A stretch of DNA of 64,000 nt, from assembly GCF_021088345.1 (NCBI RefSeq), contig NZ_CP088156.1, positions 2,418,001 to 2,482,000 on the forward strand, read 5' to 3'. Every line of letters starts with the position of its first letter. Position 1 is the stretch's first letter. A program made the position numbers and the translations under genes. The notes below the pieces were generated by a model. The model had not been told where the DNA came from. It was given only the letters and a program-made list of their open reading frames with translations, and did no database searches. Of the stretch, positions 46,317 through 56,156 are shown piece by piece. Source of the stretch: Bradyrhizobium ontarionense (GTDB lineage: Bacteria > Pseudomonadota > Alphaproteobacteria > Rhizobiales > Xanthobacteraceae).

Positions 46317-48905
46317 CTATTCCTTGACCTCGCGGGGCTTGCCCATCAGCGCTGGCTGAAACAGCAGCACCGCTGCCAGCGTCGTGACCAGCGACAGCGC
46401 CAACAGCTTGCCCATGCTCGACGTGCCCGGATGGCTCGACAGCCACAGGCTGCCGAAGGCCGTTGCCGTGGTCAGCGCGCTGAAGAAGATCGCCCGCGTC
46501 AGGCTGGTCTGCAGCAGGTTGGTGCGGCCGCCGCGCCAGGCCACCACGTAGTAGATCTTGAACGCCACACCTATGCCGAGCAGCAGCGGCAGCGCGACGA
46601 TGTTGGCGAAGTTCAGCGGCAGCTTGATCAGGACGCAGATCTCGAGCGTCACGGCACCGGCGACGAGCAGCGGCACGATGGTCATCAGCACGTCGGCGAA
46701 GCGCTTCAGGGTGATCCACAACAGCAGGCTGATCACGACCAGCGCGTAGATGCCGGCATGGATGAACGCCTTCACGATCGTGTCACCCGACTTCAGGATC
46801 GACACCGGCCCGCCGATCGCGTTCGGCTCGGCCACCAGCACGGCGTTGGCGAACCTCCTGAGATTGTCGTTGTCGTTCGGGTCGCCTTTCGGCTGCGCCT
46901 CGACGCGAATCAGGCCGTCCTTGCTCTTCCACTGCGACACCAGCTCCGGGGGCAGGTTCGACAGGCTGACAGGCTGCGCCTGCAGCGATGCGTTGAGCTG
47001 TTCGAGCGTGATCCGCAGCGGCTCGACGAACACCGCCTGCGCCTTGTTGCGAACCGTTTCGCTCGTGCCGGCCAGCTTGGCGAGCGCGTCGGCCAGCCGC
47101 CGCGACGCGACCGCGCCGGGCCCCTGGCCGTCACCCGCGGTGCGCCTGAGATTGTCGACGGTCGAGTTCAGCGCCTCGACGTTCTCCTTGTCGGTCGGCG
47201 CCGCATCGATCTGATCCGGATTGAGCGCAGGCCCCAGCACCTTGGCGCCCTGCGCGATCATCTTCAGCTTGGCGGGCTGGTCCTCGGGCACGAAGCTGTC
47301 GAGCGACATCACGCGCGCGACTTCCGGCAGCTTCTCGAGCTTGGCCTCGATCGCCTTGGCCTCCGTCTCCGAACGGGTCAGCACATCGATGGCGTTGGCG
47401 CCGGTGTTCGGATCTTTTCGCAGGTCGAGATAGGTCGCAATCGATTCGGCGTGCGGATTGCGCAGGTTCATCGGGTTGAAGTCGAACTTCATGTAATAGA
47501 GCAGCGGCAGGCCGGCGATCACCAGACCGAGCGTGCCGACGATGATCGGAACGCGGTGCTCCTCCAGGAAGCGATCGACCGGCGCCAGGAAGGCATAGCC
47601 GACCGGCTCCTTCTCACCGGGCGGATTGAAGATCTTGAGCAGCGCCGGCAGGATCGTGATGCTGGAGAAGAACGCGATCATCATGCCGGCCCCGGCGATC
47701 GCGCCGAGTTCGGAAATGCCCTTGTAGTCGGTCGGCAGGAAGCACAGGAAACCGGCAGCGGTTGCCATCGCGGCGAGCGACAGCGGCACCGCGGAGCGTT
47801 GTGCCGCTTCCGCGAGCGCCTCCGGCAGGTCGTCGTTCTTGAAGCGCTCGGAGCGGTAGCGCACGCTGAACTGGATGCCGAAATCGACGCCGAGGCCGAT
47901 GAACAGCACGGCGAACGCCACCGACAGCAGGTTGAGCGAGCCGACCATCATCAGGCCGACGGCGGTCGTGAGGGCGAGGCCGATGAACAGGTTGATGAAC
48001 ACCGCCGTGATGATCTTGGCCGAATGCAGCGCCAGCCACAGGATGACAAGCACGACGATGACGGTGCCGATGCCGTTGACGACGGCGCCTTCCTGCACCG
48101 TGGCGTATTCCTCGTTGGCGATCGGCACAGGTCCGGTCAGCCGCACCCGCGCGTGAAACCGGTTCGGGAAATCGAGCTCGGCCGCAGCCTGGCGGATCGC
48201 ATCGGTCGCCCCCTTGCCGGGCTCCAGCGCCTGGTAGTCGAGGACCGGCTTGAACTGGATGAAGGCGCGCTTGTCGCCGTCGGTGAGCGGCTTGTCGCTG
48301 ATCAGCTGCCGCCAGGAGAACGACGCGTCGCCCTTGTCGAGCACGGTCTCGACGGTTTGCGAGATGTAGTCGAACGGGCGGGCGGTGCTGTCGAGCTTGA
48401 CCTCGCCGCGCTTGACGCCGGCCAGGCCCGTCTCCAGCGCGCCGGTCAGCCCTCGGATCGAAGGATCTCCGGCCATGATCTCGATCAGCGGTGCCGCGGC
48501 AGCGAACTGGCCCGTGAGCTCCTTGACCTCATCGGTCGGCAGGAACAACAGGCCGTTCCTGGCGAAGAACTCGCCGCCTCCGAGCATCTCGACCGAGGAG
48601 AAGTTCGCGGTGTCGCCCTTGAGCTTCTTGACGAGCGCATCCGCCGCCACCCCCGTCATCTCGGGCGTCGCCGCTTCGACCACTCCCAGGATCATCCGAT
48701 CGCGATCGAAGGCCTGCTCGTACTGCTGGTCGCGCTTGCGCCAGTCGAGCTCGGGAGAAATGAGCTTGTTGATGTCGGTATTGATGGCGAAATGGCGTGC
48801 CGTGTAGACACCCGCGCCCACCGACAAAAGGAGGCCCGCAATCAACGTCGGCCACGCAAACCGCGTGCAGGCCTTGACGGTGGAGACGACAAACGTTGTG
48901 AGCAC
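46317..48905 (-). CDS. hpnN: HpnN, hopanoid RND transporter
   Basis: An 862-residue MMPL/RND transporter of the HpnN type, which moves hopanoids from the inner to the outer membrane. Twelve helices in two blocks of six each follow a periplasmic loop. Typical segments are FAINTDINKLISPELDWRKRDQQYEQAFD, LLSVAFAVLFIGLGVDFGIQFSVRYR and ANIVALPLLLGIGVAFKIYYVVAWR. The start is GTG at 48905. Position in a locus with hpnG, hpnH and hpnO supports the assignment. Confidence 0.92.
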   Translation of the reverse strand: MLTTFVVSTVKACTRFAWPTLIAGLLLSVGAGVYTARHFAINTDINKLISPELDWRKRDQQYEQAFDRDRMILGVVEAATPEMTGVAADALVKKLKGDTANFSSVEMLGGGEFFARNGLLFLPTDEVKELTGQFAAAAPLIEIMAGDPSIRGLTGALETGLAGVKRGEVKLDSTARPFDYISQTVETVLDKGDASFSWRQLISDKPLTDGDKRAFIQFKPVLDYQALEPGKGATDAIRQAAAELDFPNRFHARVRLTGPVPIANEEYATVQEGAVVNGIGTVIVVLVILWLALHSAKIITAVFINLFIGLALTTAVGLMMVGSLNLLSVAFAVLFIGLGVDFGIQFSVRYRSERFKNDDLPEALAEAAQRSAVPLSLAAMATAAGFLCFLPTDYKGISELGAIAGAGMMIAFFSSITILPALLKIFNPPGEKEPVGYAFLAPVDRFLEEHRVPIIVGTLGLVIAGLPLLYYMKFDFNPMNLRNPHAESIATYLDLRKDPNTGANAIDVLTRSETEAKAIEAKLEKLPEVARVMSLDSFVPEDQPAKLKMIAQGAKVLGPALNPDQIDAAPTDKENVEALNSTVDNLRRTAGDGQGPGAVASRRLADALAKLAGTSETVRNKAQAVFVEPLRITLEQLNASLQAQPVSLSNLPPELVSQWKSKDGLIRVEAQPKGDPNDNDNLRRFANAVLVAEPNAIGGPVSILKSGDTIVKAFIHAGIYALVVISLLLWITLKRFADVLMTIVPLLVAGAVTLEICVLIKLPLNFANIVALPLLLGIGVAFKIYYVVAWRGGRTNLLQTSLTRAIFFSALTTATAFGSLWLSSHPGTSSMGKLLALSLVTTLAAVLLFQPALMGKPREVKE

Positions 48906-49380
48906 TTCTCGACTTTCTAAAGTTTAAAGAGCTGGGCGGAAACGTCCGCTTCATGGCGGAGTTCCCCGATCAGGGCCAGTCTCGGACCAAGTCCGAAAGC
49001 AGAGCCCTGACACGGCCTTGGCCCAACCTTGAAGAGGCGGATGGTCGCTGGACGGCGGATCAGGTCGAACGCTGCACGGAACCGTCGGGGCGGCTGATAT
49101 AGCGGCTGTTATCGGCGGTAAAGTGACGAACGAGTGAGAGCGTAAGTAACTCAGTTAATTCAATTAATCTATAATTACTAATTTACCTGCAGGAATTTCC
49201 GCACTGTGTGCTACGTGTCACATGCGATCGACTTGCAATCCGGCTTTCCTCCCCGCTCCATTTTTGACACAAAGCCCTGCGCTTTCCATGTGTGTCAGCG
49301 GGCCAATTGGGGCATTCGCCTGGTGCGGATATTGCAACCCGATCGTACGCGCGGAGGTGACGGGTCGAAAGTGAGGCAAC
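48906..49380. other. Divergent intergenic region between hpnN and ispH
   Basis: No gene is visible in these 475 bases. An unusually AT-rich stretch (about 49141-49190, rich in TTAATT) stands out from the GC-rich surroundings and is a likely promoter or curved-DNA site for ispH-hpnH. GTGAGG at 49371-49376 is the ribosome-binding site of ispH. Confidence 0.55.
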
Positions 49381-50325
49381 GTGACTGACGGACGTCCAAT
49401 GCAGGTGTATCTCGCGCAACCGCGCGGTTTTTGTGCTGGGGTCGTGCGCGCCATCGAGATCGTCGAGCGCGCGCTGGAGAAGTATGGCCCGCCCGTCTAT
49501 GTGCGCCACGAGATCGTGCACAACAAATACGTGGTGGAGAGCCTGAAGGCGAAGGGCGCGATCTTCGTCGAGGACCTCTCGGAGGTGCCTCCGCGCGCCG
49601 TCACCGTGTTCAGCGCCCATGGCGTGGCGCGAACGGTGGAGGAGGAGGCGGCCGCGCGCGGCCTGCCGGTGCTGAATGCCACCTGCCCGCTGGTCACCAA
49701 GGTCCACAACCAGGGCAAGCGCTACATGTCCAAGGGCCGTACCCTGGTGCTGATCGGGCATGCCGGCCATCCCGAGGTCGAGGGGACCATGGGTCAGGTT
49801 CCCGGCCCGGTCTACCTGGTCCAGAACGTGGCCGATGTGGCCGCCCTGCCCCTGCCGCTCGACACGCCAATGGCCTATATCACCCAGACCACCCTCAGCG
49901 TGGACGACACGAAAGACATCATTTCGGCCCTTCAGACCCGCTTTACAGACCTTCAAGGCCCCGATATCCGGGATATCTGCTATGCGACACAGAACCGCCA
50001 ATCTGCGGTAAGGGACTTGAGTAGACTGGTGGACCTTATCCTGGTGGTGGGCGCCGCCAACAGCTCCAACTCGAACAGACTGCGCGAGATCGGCACCGAG
50101 GCCGGGATCCCGAGTTATCTGATCGCTGATGGCAGCGAGCTCAATCCGGTTTGGCTGAAGGACGCCAAGGCCGTCGGCATCACCGCCGGCGCCTCGGCCC
50201 CCGAAGTCCTCGTTGACGACGTGATACAGGCCCTGCGCCGCATCGGACCGGTCGAGGTCTCGGTGGTCCCGGGTCGGGAAGAAAACATCGAATTCCGCCT
50301 GCCGGCCGAGCTGGTCGCGGGCTGA
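49381..50325 (+). CDS. ispH: 4-hydroxy-3-methylbut-2-enyl diphosphate reductase (IspH/LytB)
   Basis: A 314-residue iron-sulfur enzyme for the last step of the MEP pathway, giving isopentenyl and dimethylallyl diphosphate. The three cluster cysteines lie in [26 protein letters not shown] and [10 protein letters not shown], and substrate motifs [18 protein letters not shown]-like [10 protein letters not shown] and [10 protein letters not shown] are present. The start is GTG at 49381; an ATG at 49399 is possible. It precedes hpnH by 34 bases, so isoprenoid precursor supply may be co-transcribed with hopanoid modification. Confidence 0.95.
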   Translation: MTDGRPMQVYLAQPRGFCAGVVRAIEIVERALEKYGPPVYVRHEIVHNKYVVESLKAKGAIFVEDLSEVPPRAVTVFSAHGVARTVEEEAAARGLPVLNATCPLVTKVHNQGKRYMSKGRTLVLIGHAGHPEVEGTMGQVPGPVYLVQNVADVAALPLPLDTPMAYITQTTLSVDDTKDIISALQTRFTDLQGPDIRDICYATQNRQSAVRDLSRLVDLILVVGAANSSNSNRLREIGTEAGIPSYLIADGSELNPVWLKDAKAVGITAGASAPEVLVDDVIQALRRIGPVEVSVVPGREENIEFRLPAELVAG

Positions 50326-50359
50326 TCACATCTCGTTTGGTCCAGAAAGAAGAGACGTA

Positions 50360-51508
50360 ATGGCAATCCCCTTCCATAAGGAACTGCGTATCGGGGCCTA
50401 TCTGATGAAGCAGAAGCTTCTCGGCCGTAAACGCTATCCGCTCGTGCTGATGCTGGAGCCACTGTTCCGCTGCAACCTCGCATGCGCAGGCTGCGGCAAG
50501 ATCGACTATCCCGACGCGATTCTCAACCGCCGCATGTCGGCGCAGGAGTGCTGGGACGCCGCCGACGAATGCGGTGCGCCGATGGTGGCGATCCCTGGCG
50601 GCGAGCCGCTGATCCACAAGGAGATCGGCGAGATCGTGCGCGGTCTGGTTGCGCGCAAGAAGTTCGTCTCGCTCTGCACCAACGCGCTGCTCTTGGAGAA
50701 GAAGCTCGATCTGTTCGAGCCCTCGCCCTTTCTGTTCTTCTCGGTGCATCTCGACGGCCTGCGCGATCATCACGACAAGGCCGTGTCGCAGAAGGGCGTG
50801 TTCGATCGCGCGGTGTCGGCGATCAAGGCGGCCAAGGCCCGCGGCTTCACCGTCAACGTCAATGCGACGGTGTTCGACGGCCATCCGGCCGAGGAGATCG
50901 CGAAGTTCATGGACTTCACGACCGAGCTCGGCGTCGGCGTGACGATGTCGCCGGGCTATGCCTATGAGCGCGCGCCGGACCAGGAGCACTTCCTGAACCG
51001 CACCAAGACCAAGCAGCTGTTCCGCGACGTGTTCGCGCTCGGCAAGGGCAAGAAGTGGAATTTCATGCATTCCGGCCTGTTCCTCGACTTCCTGGCCGGC
51101 AACCAGGAGTTCGAGTGCACGCCCTGGGGCATGCCCGCCCGCAACATCTTCGGCTGGCAGAAGCCGTGCTACCTGCTCGGCGAAGGCTACACCAAGACCT
51201 TCAAGGAGCTGATGGAGACCACGGACTGGGAGACCTACGGCACCGGCAAGTACGAGAAGTGCGCCGACTGCATGGCGCATTGCGGCTATGAGGCCACCGC
51301 CGCCGATGCAGCGCTGACCAACCCGCTGAAGGCAATGTGGGTGTCGTTGCGCGGCGTCAAGACCACGGGACCGATGGCGCCGGAGATCGACCTCTCCAAA
51401 CAGCGCCCGGCGCAGTACGTGTTCTCGTCCGAGGTGCAGAAGCGCCTGTCCGATATCCGCCGCGACGAGGCGCTCGAAGCCCAGCAGAAGGCGTCCACCG
51501 CGGCCTGA
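50360..51508 (+). CDS. hpnH: HpnH, adenosylhopane-forming radical SAM enzyme
   Basis: A 382-residue radical SAM enzyme that adds the adenosyl group to the hopene skeleton, the first step of the extended C35 hopanoids. The cluster motif C-x3-C-x2-C is in FRCNLACAGCGKIDYP, followed by the SAM-binding GGEPLIHKEIGEIV. The C-terminal half has the family cysteines (KCADCMAHCGYEATAADA). AAGAAGAGACG precedes the ATG. It lies directly after ispH, and its product is used by HpnG, encoded convergently beyond the terminator. Confidence 0.95.
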   Translation: MAIPFHKELRIGAYLMKQKLLGRKRYPLVLMLEPLFRCNLACAGCGKIDYPDAILNRRMSAQECWDAADECGAPMVAIPGGEPLIHKEIGEIVRGLVARKKFVSLCTNALLLEKKLDLFEPSPFLFFSVHLDGLRDHHDKAVSQKGVFDRAVSAIKAAKARGFTVNVNATVFDGHPAEEIAKFMDFTTELGVGVTMSPGYAYERAPDQEHFLNRTKTKQLFRDVFALGKGKKWNFMHSGLFLDFLAGNQEFECTPWGMPARNIFGWQKPCYLLGEGYTKTFKELMETTDWETYGTGKYEKCADCMAHCGYEATAADAALTNPLKAMWVSLRGVKTTGPMAPEIDLSKQRPAQYVFSSEVQKRLSDIRRDEALEAQQKASTAA

Positions 51509-51532
51509 CGCACGGACCAGTCCGAAACAAAC

Positions 51533-51564
51533 AAAAAGGCCGCCGGGCAATCGGCGGCCTTTTT
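51533..51564. terminator. Bidirectional intrinsic terminator between hpnH and hpnG
   Basis: AAAAAGGCCGCCG (51533-51545) pairs with CGGCGGCCTTTTT (51552-51564) around GGCAAT. It ends the hpnH transcript and, from the other side, the hpnG transcript. Confidence 0.92.
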
Positions 51565-51620
51565 CGTTGGGATGACGTCTCAACCGAGGATGGCGTTGAC
51601 CGTCAGCGGAGCGAAATCGC

Positions 51621-52385
51621 TCACGCCTCGGCTGCAGCCATCGCCTCGTTCTCCAGGAAGTGCTCGGCCGCCAGCAGGCCGCTCAGCAGCAGGTCACGGG
51701 CGCCGCGCAGCGAGCGCAGGGCACGATTGAACTCGATGCCCGTCGACACCAGGCCGCGCAGCACGGCCGGGTTGCGGGCGACGCCGCGCAGGATCATCGG
51801 CAGGTCGATATCGCCGTTCGGCTTGATGGCGTCCTTGGCGAGCGACGGAAGCGTGCGATGGGCAGGATCGGAGATGACCCGCAGCGCCGCGAAAGGAAGC
51901 CCGTACTGAGCGGCATAAGCGGCCGCGATGTGGCTCTCCATATCGACCGCGGCGGCACCGGTCTTCATGCGCAGCGCCGCCTTGCGAGCCTGTGCCACCA
52001 CGACCTCCTCGGCCCCGGCAAGCACGCCGCGCACGACGCGGCGCTTCTTCAGCGCAGCACGCGCAATGTGCTCCTCGCGCAGGGACAGTCCGGACAGCCA
52101 GCGCGCGTTGCCGGCTGTCACCTCGGTCGCGACGACGATGTCGCCCGCCTTGAGGCTCGGATCGAGGCCGCCGGCCACGCCGAAGCTCACGACGCCCCGG
52201 ATCGAGGTCGGATCGAATACCGTAAGCAGCGAGCGCAACTGTTTGGGATCGCTCGAGCTGCAGATGACCATCATGCCGGGCCCGGCAGCAATCCGGGCCT
52301 CCTGCACCAGTCCCGTCACGACCAAAACCGGCCGCGGATCAATGGGGCGATCCGCGGACGTCTCGTCCCCCATCCCCAACTTCAC
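51621..52385 (-). CDS. hpnG: HpnG, adenosylhopane nucleosidase/phosphorylase
   Basis: A 254-residue nucleoside phosphorylase-fold protein. GVVSFGVAGGLDPSLKAGDIVVATEV and AAVDMESHIAAAYAAQYGLPFAALRVISD are the fold's phosphate/base-binding and ribose-binding motifs. HpnG releases adenine from adenosylhopane to give ribosylhopane. The start is GTG at 52385 or ATG at 52373. It is the last gene of the leftward hpnC-hpnD-hpnE series, but separated from hpnE by about 350 bases. Confidence 0.93.
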   Translation of the reverse strand: MKLGMGDETSADRPIDPRPVLVVTGLVQEARIAAGPGMMVICSSSDPKQLRSLLTVFDPTSIRGVVSFGVAGGLDPSLKAGDIVVATEVTAGNARWLSGLSLREEHIARAALKKRRVVRGVLAGAEEVVVAQARKAALRMKTGAAAVDMESHIAAAYAAQYGLPFAALRVISDPAHRTLPSLAKDAIKPNGDIDLPMILRGVARNPAVLRGLVSTGIEFNRALRSLRGARDLLLSGLLAAEHFLENEAMAAAEA

Positions 52386-52734
52386 AATCCGACCTCTGAC
52401 ACTCTGTTCGACGTCGCTACGTCAGTTGTTCAAAGCCTCAACCGCAGCGGCGCCAGAGCGGAAAGAGCTTAACAAACCGAGGATTACGCAGAAAAAATCC
52501 GCGAGGAAACCCTGTTTGCGCCGCACTGCACCCGCACGCGATGCGTTTTTTGCCTGGTGTTGCCATTTGGTCCCGCCGATCGCTGTTCCAACCCGGAACA
52601 AGATCGGCACAGGCTCCACCGCCGATGGAACTCGAAGCAAGAACCGAGCCACGGAAATGTGACAATCGGTGAACGGGCGCGTGTCCAGACCGGCCGAGCC
52701 GCCAGCCGACGCGCCGAGAAGACAGCACCGCTGG
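52386..52734. other. Gap between hpnE and hpnG where the cyclase gene would be expected
   Basis: In Rhodopseudomonas-type loci the squalene-hopene cyclase gene (hpnF, shc) lies between hpnE and hpnG. Here only 349 bases remain, with no cyclase motif (no QW repeats, no DxDD) in any frame. I see no remnant. It may contain a promoter for hpnG. Confidence 0.6.
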
Positions 52735-53985
52735 TCAGCGTCGCCCGAGCAGCAGATCCGCAGCCCGGTCGCCGGAACGCACGGAGCCCTCGATGGTCGC
52801 CGGCAGGCCGGTGTCGGTCCAATCGCCGGCCAGAGCGAGATTGCCGAACGCCGTCTTCACGCCGGGACGCAGGGCATTCTGCTCCGGGGTGGCCTCGAAG
52901 GTGGCGCGGCGCTCGCGCACGATCTGCCAGGGCGGCAGCTCGGCCGAGATGCCGCCGGCCTTGCAGACGTCGGCCCAGATCGCGGCGGCCAGCTGCTCGC
53001 GCGGCATGTCGACCAGGCGATCGCCGTTGCTGATGGTGACCGAGAGCCGCTGCGGGAAGGCGAACAGCCATTCGACCAGGCCGCCGACGACACCGAGCAG
53101 TGCCGGCGCGTCCTTCGGCGGCGTGATGCGGAAATGGGCATTGACGATGGCGCGGTACTTGGTCGGCCCGGTCAGCCCAGGCAGCAGCGCCATGGCGGGT
53201 CGCGGCGGCACCGCCAGCACGACGACGTCTGACGGCCCGAGCGCGACGGTTTCGTCGCCGCCGAAGCGCAGCCCGGTCACACGGCCCCCGGTCTGATCGA
53301 GGCCGCGAAGCTCGCGGCCGATGCGGACGCTACCGCCCTTGCCTTCCAGGAATTTGACCGCCGGGTCGATCAGCACGCCCGACAGGCCATCGCGCGCGAT
53401 CAGGGGCCGGCAAGCCTGGCCGCCGGCGAGCAGCGTCTCGCGGACGATGGCGCCGGCCAGCCCGGCCGAGCCTTCCGGCGGATCGCAATTCAGCGCCGCC
53501 AGCAGCAGCGGCTGCACCAGGCGATCATACAGCGTCCCCTTGCAGGGGATGGTGTCGCCGATCGTCTTCGACGTGCCGGCCCAGATCAGCGGCGACAGCG
53601 CAAGATAGTCGCCGAGCTTCGTATCGGGCACGCGGCGGCTCTCGTCGAACACCCACAGCGGCAGCCGGCCATTGCCGAGATCGAGCAGCCAGCGCTGTCC
53701 GGTCCGGATGTCGACGAAGGCGAACTCCGCCTTCTCCGGCCCCACCAGCCCGGCCTCCGAGCCGATCGCGCGGGCATAGGCGAGCACGTGGTGATTGGCC
53801 GAGAGCAGCAGGTGATTGCCGTTGTCGATCACGAGGTCGGTCGCAGCGTCGTAATAGGAACGGCAGCGCCCGCCGATCTGCTGCGTGGCCTCGTGGACAT
53901 GAACGGCATAGCCCGCATTGGCGAGCCGCACGCCGGCGGAAAGGCCGGAGATTCCGGCACCGATGATGTGAGCGGTCTTGTTCAT
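52735..53985 (-). CDS. hpnE: HpnE, FAD-dependent squalene-forming oxidoreductase
   Basis: A 416-residue flavoprotein with the amine-oxidase fold. The FAD motif is HIIGAGISGLSAGVRLANAGYAVHVHEA, and the C-terminal FAD segment is NLALAGDWTDTGLPATIEGSVRSG. HpnE reduces hydroxysqualene to squalene. Its ATG overlaps the hpnD stop (TGATG), so translation is probably coupled. Confidence 0.94.
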   Translation of the reverse strand: MNKTAHIIGAGISGLSAGVRLANAGYAVHVHEATQQIGGRCRSYYDAATDLVIDNGNHLLLSANHHVLAYARAIGSEAGLVGPEKAEFAFVDIRTGQRWLLDLGNGRLPLWVFDESRRVPDTKLGDYLALSPLIWAGTSKTIGDTIPCKGTLYDRLVQPLLLAALNCDPPEGSAGLAGAIVRETLLAGGQACRPLIARDGLSGVLIDPAVKFLEGKGGSVRIGRELRGLDQTGGRVTGLRFGGDETVALGPSDVVVLAVPPRPAMALLPGLTGPTKYRAIVNAHFRITPPKDAPALLGVVGGLVEWLFAFPQRLSVTISNGDRLVDMPREQLAAAIWADVCKAGGISAELPPWQIVRERRATFEATPEQNALRPGVKTAFGNLALAGDWTDTGLPATIEGSVRSGDRAADLLLGRR

Positions 53986-54824
53986 CAGATGAGAGCGTAA
54001 CGGAGGATGATGCCGAGCTTGGTGAGCTTGCTCACACGCACCGGCTCGCGCGGCAGCGCGAAGCCGCGTTCGAGCAGCAGTTCGAACACGGCGCGGTAGT
54101 ATTTCGACATGATCCGCGGCGCGCGCACGGCGCGTCGGCGGTTGCGCCGCATGATCTCGTCGGCCTTCTCGAAATGCGTCCTGGCCCTGACGGCAACCGA
54201 GTTGCAGACCTTGGGCAGCGCGCGCTCCTGCATGACCTTGACCGGATCATCGCCGGTGATGCCGGCGAACAGCAGTGCCTCACGTGGCAGGTAGAGCCGG
54301 CCGATGCCGGCGTCCTCGTCGATATCGCGCAGGATGTTGGTGAGCTGCAGCGCCCGCCCCAGATGGTGAGCGAGCAGGATTCCGTCGTCCTCGGGCATGC
54401 CGAAGATGCGCACCGACAGCCGCCCGACCGCACTCGCCACCCGGTCACAATAAAGGTCGAGCGTGGCGAGATCGGGTGCGCGGATCTCCTGCGGCACGTC
54501 CATCTCCATGCCATCGATGATGGCGAGGAAATCCTCCCGCTTCAGCCCGAACGTCTTCACTGAGGCGGCGTAGTCGCTCAGACGCGGCGGCGGATTGCCG
54601 CGATAGAGCGCGTCGATGTCGTCGCGCCACTTCTGCAGTGCCGCCAGCCGCTCGGGCCGTGGGCCGTCGGAATCGGCGATGTCGTCGACCTCGCGGCAGA
54701 AGCTGTAGATCTGGAACATCGCGTCGCGCTGGGCGCGCGGCAGGATGCGCATGGCGGCATAGAACGAGCTGCCGGACGCGGCCGTGCCGTGGTCGACGCC
54801 GTCTGCGGTCGCTTCGAGGGTCAT
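53985..54824 (-). CDS. hpnD: HpnD, presqualene diphosphate synthase
   Basis: A 279-residue squalene/phytoene synthase-family enzyme that joins two farnesyl diphosphates to presqualene diphosphate. The aspartate-rich motifs are YSFCREVDDIADSDG and LTNILRDIDEDAGIGRLYLP. The ATG at 54824 overlaps the hpnC stop by four bases. The much longer reading frame upstream is a shadow of hpnC. It lies in the order hpnC-hpnD-hpnE, each translationally coupled to the next. Confidence 0.95.
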   Translation of the reverse strand: MTLEATADGVDHGTAASGSSFYAAMRILPRAQRDAMFQIYSFCREVDDIADSDGPRPERLAALQKWRDDIDALYRGNPPPRLSDYAASVKTFGLKREDFLAIIDGMEMDVPQEIRAPDLATLDLYCDRVASAVGRLSVRIFGMPEDDGILLAHHLGRALQLTNILRDIDEDAGIGRLYLPREALLFAGITGDDPVKVMQERALPKVCNSVAVRARTHFEKADEIMRRNRRRAVRAPRIMSKYYRAVFELLLERGFALPREPVRVSKLTKLGIILRYALI

Positions 54825-55699
54825 GCGCCGGCCGCCGATTTGGTGACGGGGTGGCGGCCGACCGCACGGCGGCCGATCTCGCCCGCAACGGCCGCGAGGG
54901 TGTGACCGAGCATGGCCAATGGGCTCAGATGCACGCGCTCGCTCAAGGGATCGCGCACCTTGAGCAGCCCCACGATGCGGTCCGCGAAGCCCTGGATCAC
55001 GGCGATCTCCAGCCCGAAGCGGAAATCCTTGACGCCGCTGTTGAGGCCCCTGCCCTCGTCGAGCAGCGCCGCGTTGCGCACGGCAAGCTTCTGCAGACAC
55101 GACAGCAGCGGCGGCGGCGCCTTGGCCTCGCCGAGCATCTCGACGGTCGCGCCGGCCTCGGCCAGCGCATCGCGCGGCAGGTACACGCGGTTGAGCGCCT
55201 TGTAGTCCTTGCCGCAGTCCTGCAGGTGGTTGTTGATCTGCAGCCCGGCGCAGATGGCATCCGACGCCGGCCAGGTCGAAATCGACTCGCCATGCACGTC
55301 GAGCATGAAGCGCCCGACCGGCATCGCCGAATAACGGCAATAGTGAATGACCTCGTCCCAGGTCTCATAGCGCAGCTTGGTCACGTCCATGCGGAAGGCG
55401 ACCAGCACATCCACCGCGTGGCGGGGCGGCATGCCGCGCGCGGCAAGCGCCCTGCGCAGGCTCACGGCCACATCCTGCGTCTCGCCCGTTCCCGTCAGCT
55501 CGGCCTCGAGCAGATCGAGCAGCCGCAGCTTTTCCTCGCCCGGCAGGGTCGGATGATCGGCGATGTCGTCGGCCGTCCGCACGAAATTGTAGAAGGCAAG
55601 GATCAGCGCCCGATGCTCGGGTCGGATGATCCACGACGCCACCGGAAAGTTCTCGTCCCGGTGTGTCTTGCCGGATCGCAAATCGCTCGCGGTGGTCAT
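54821..55699 (-). CDS. hpnC: HpnC, hydroxysqualene synthase
   Basis: A 292-residue squalene-synthase-fold enzyme that converts presqualene diphosphate to hydroxysqualene. Motifs are FYNFVRTADDIADHPTL and ICAGLQINNHLQDCGKDYKALNRVYLP, the second in a form typical of HpnC rather than HpnD. It starts with ATG at 55699 and is first in the hpnC-hpnD-hpnE operon, so the operon promoter should lie in 55700-55920. Confidence 0.94.
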   Translation of the reverse strand: MTTASDLRSGKTHRDENFPVASWIIRPEHRALILAFYNFVRTADDIADHPTLPGEEKLRLLDLLEAELTGTGETQDVAVSLRRALAARGMPPRHAVDVLVAFRMDVTKLRYETWDEVIHYCRYSAMPVGRFMLDVHGESISTWPASDAICAGLQINNHLQDCGKDYKALNRVYLPRDALAEAGATVEMLGEAKAPPPLLSCLQKLAVRNAALLDEGRGLNSGVKDFRFGLEIAVIQGFADRIVGLLKVRDPLSERVHLSPLAMLGHTLAAVAGEIGRRAVGRHPVTKSAAGA

Positions 55700-55922
55700 G
55701 GACGAAACAGCTATCAGGTTGAAAGGGCGCTACAGCAAACGATGCCCGCCGCTTCGCTCATGCGAACGGATTGCTGGCCTTCATATAGGCGAAAATCCAG
55801 TCAAAACCAATGCAATCCGTATCGCCCCGCCACCACGGCCGGTGGCGCCGGCCCGCCTCTCGAGGCAGGCCAGCGGGCGTTAACCAAACGGCTTCGGAAA
55901 CGACGTTCCGAACGGCAACGGC

Positions 55923-56156
55923 TTACTGGTTATGGGTCTTGAGCACCTGATCGCAGGCCGGGCTGATCTTGGGGCGGTTCTCCTTCAGGCACGCCAGGAT
56001 CGTGAAGTCACCCTGATCGATGACGGCACGGCAGAACTTCTGAACGTCACGCGTGCAAGCCGCCTGCTCCTCAGCCGTTCCGCGCGCGCCTTGCGCGAAC
56101 GCACCGGTGGAAACGGACAGCGACAGCAGAGAAAGTGCCAGGAAAATCTTACGCAT
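55923..56156 (-). CDS. Small exported cysteine-rich protein
   Basis: This gene encodes 77 residues: a signal peptide (FLALSLLSLSVSTGAFAQ) and a short domain with cysteines in AACTRDVQKFCRAVI, LACLKENRPKIS and PACDQVL. This is the pattern of the cysteine-rich GLG1-like repeat found in small periplasmic alphaproteobacterial proteins. Function is unknown. It is on the same strand as the hpnC operon and upstream of it, with its stop about 220 bases from the hpnC start. Confidence 0.8.
   Translation of the reverse strand: MRKIFLALSLLSLSVSTGAFAQGARGTAEEQAACTRDVQKFCRAVIDQGDFTILACLKENRPKISPACDQVLKTHNQ

Noticed and set aside
46431..48920. An 829-codon open frame antisense to hpnN
   Set aside because: It is a codon-bias shadow; hpnN has the transporter motifs.
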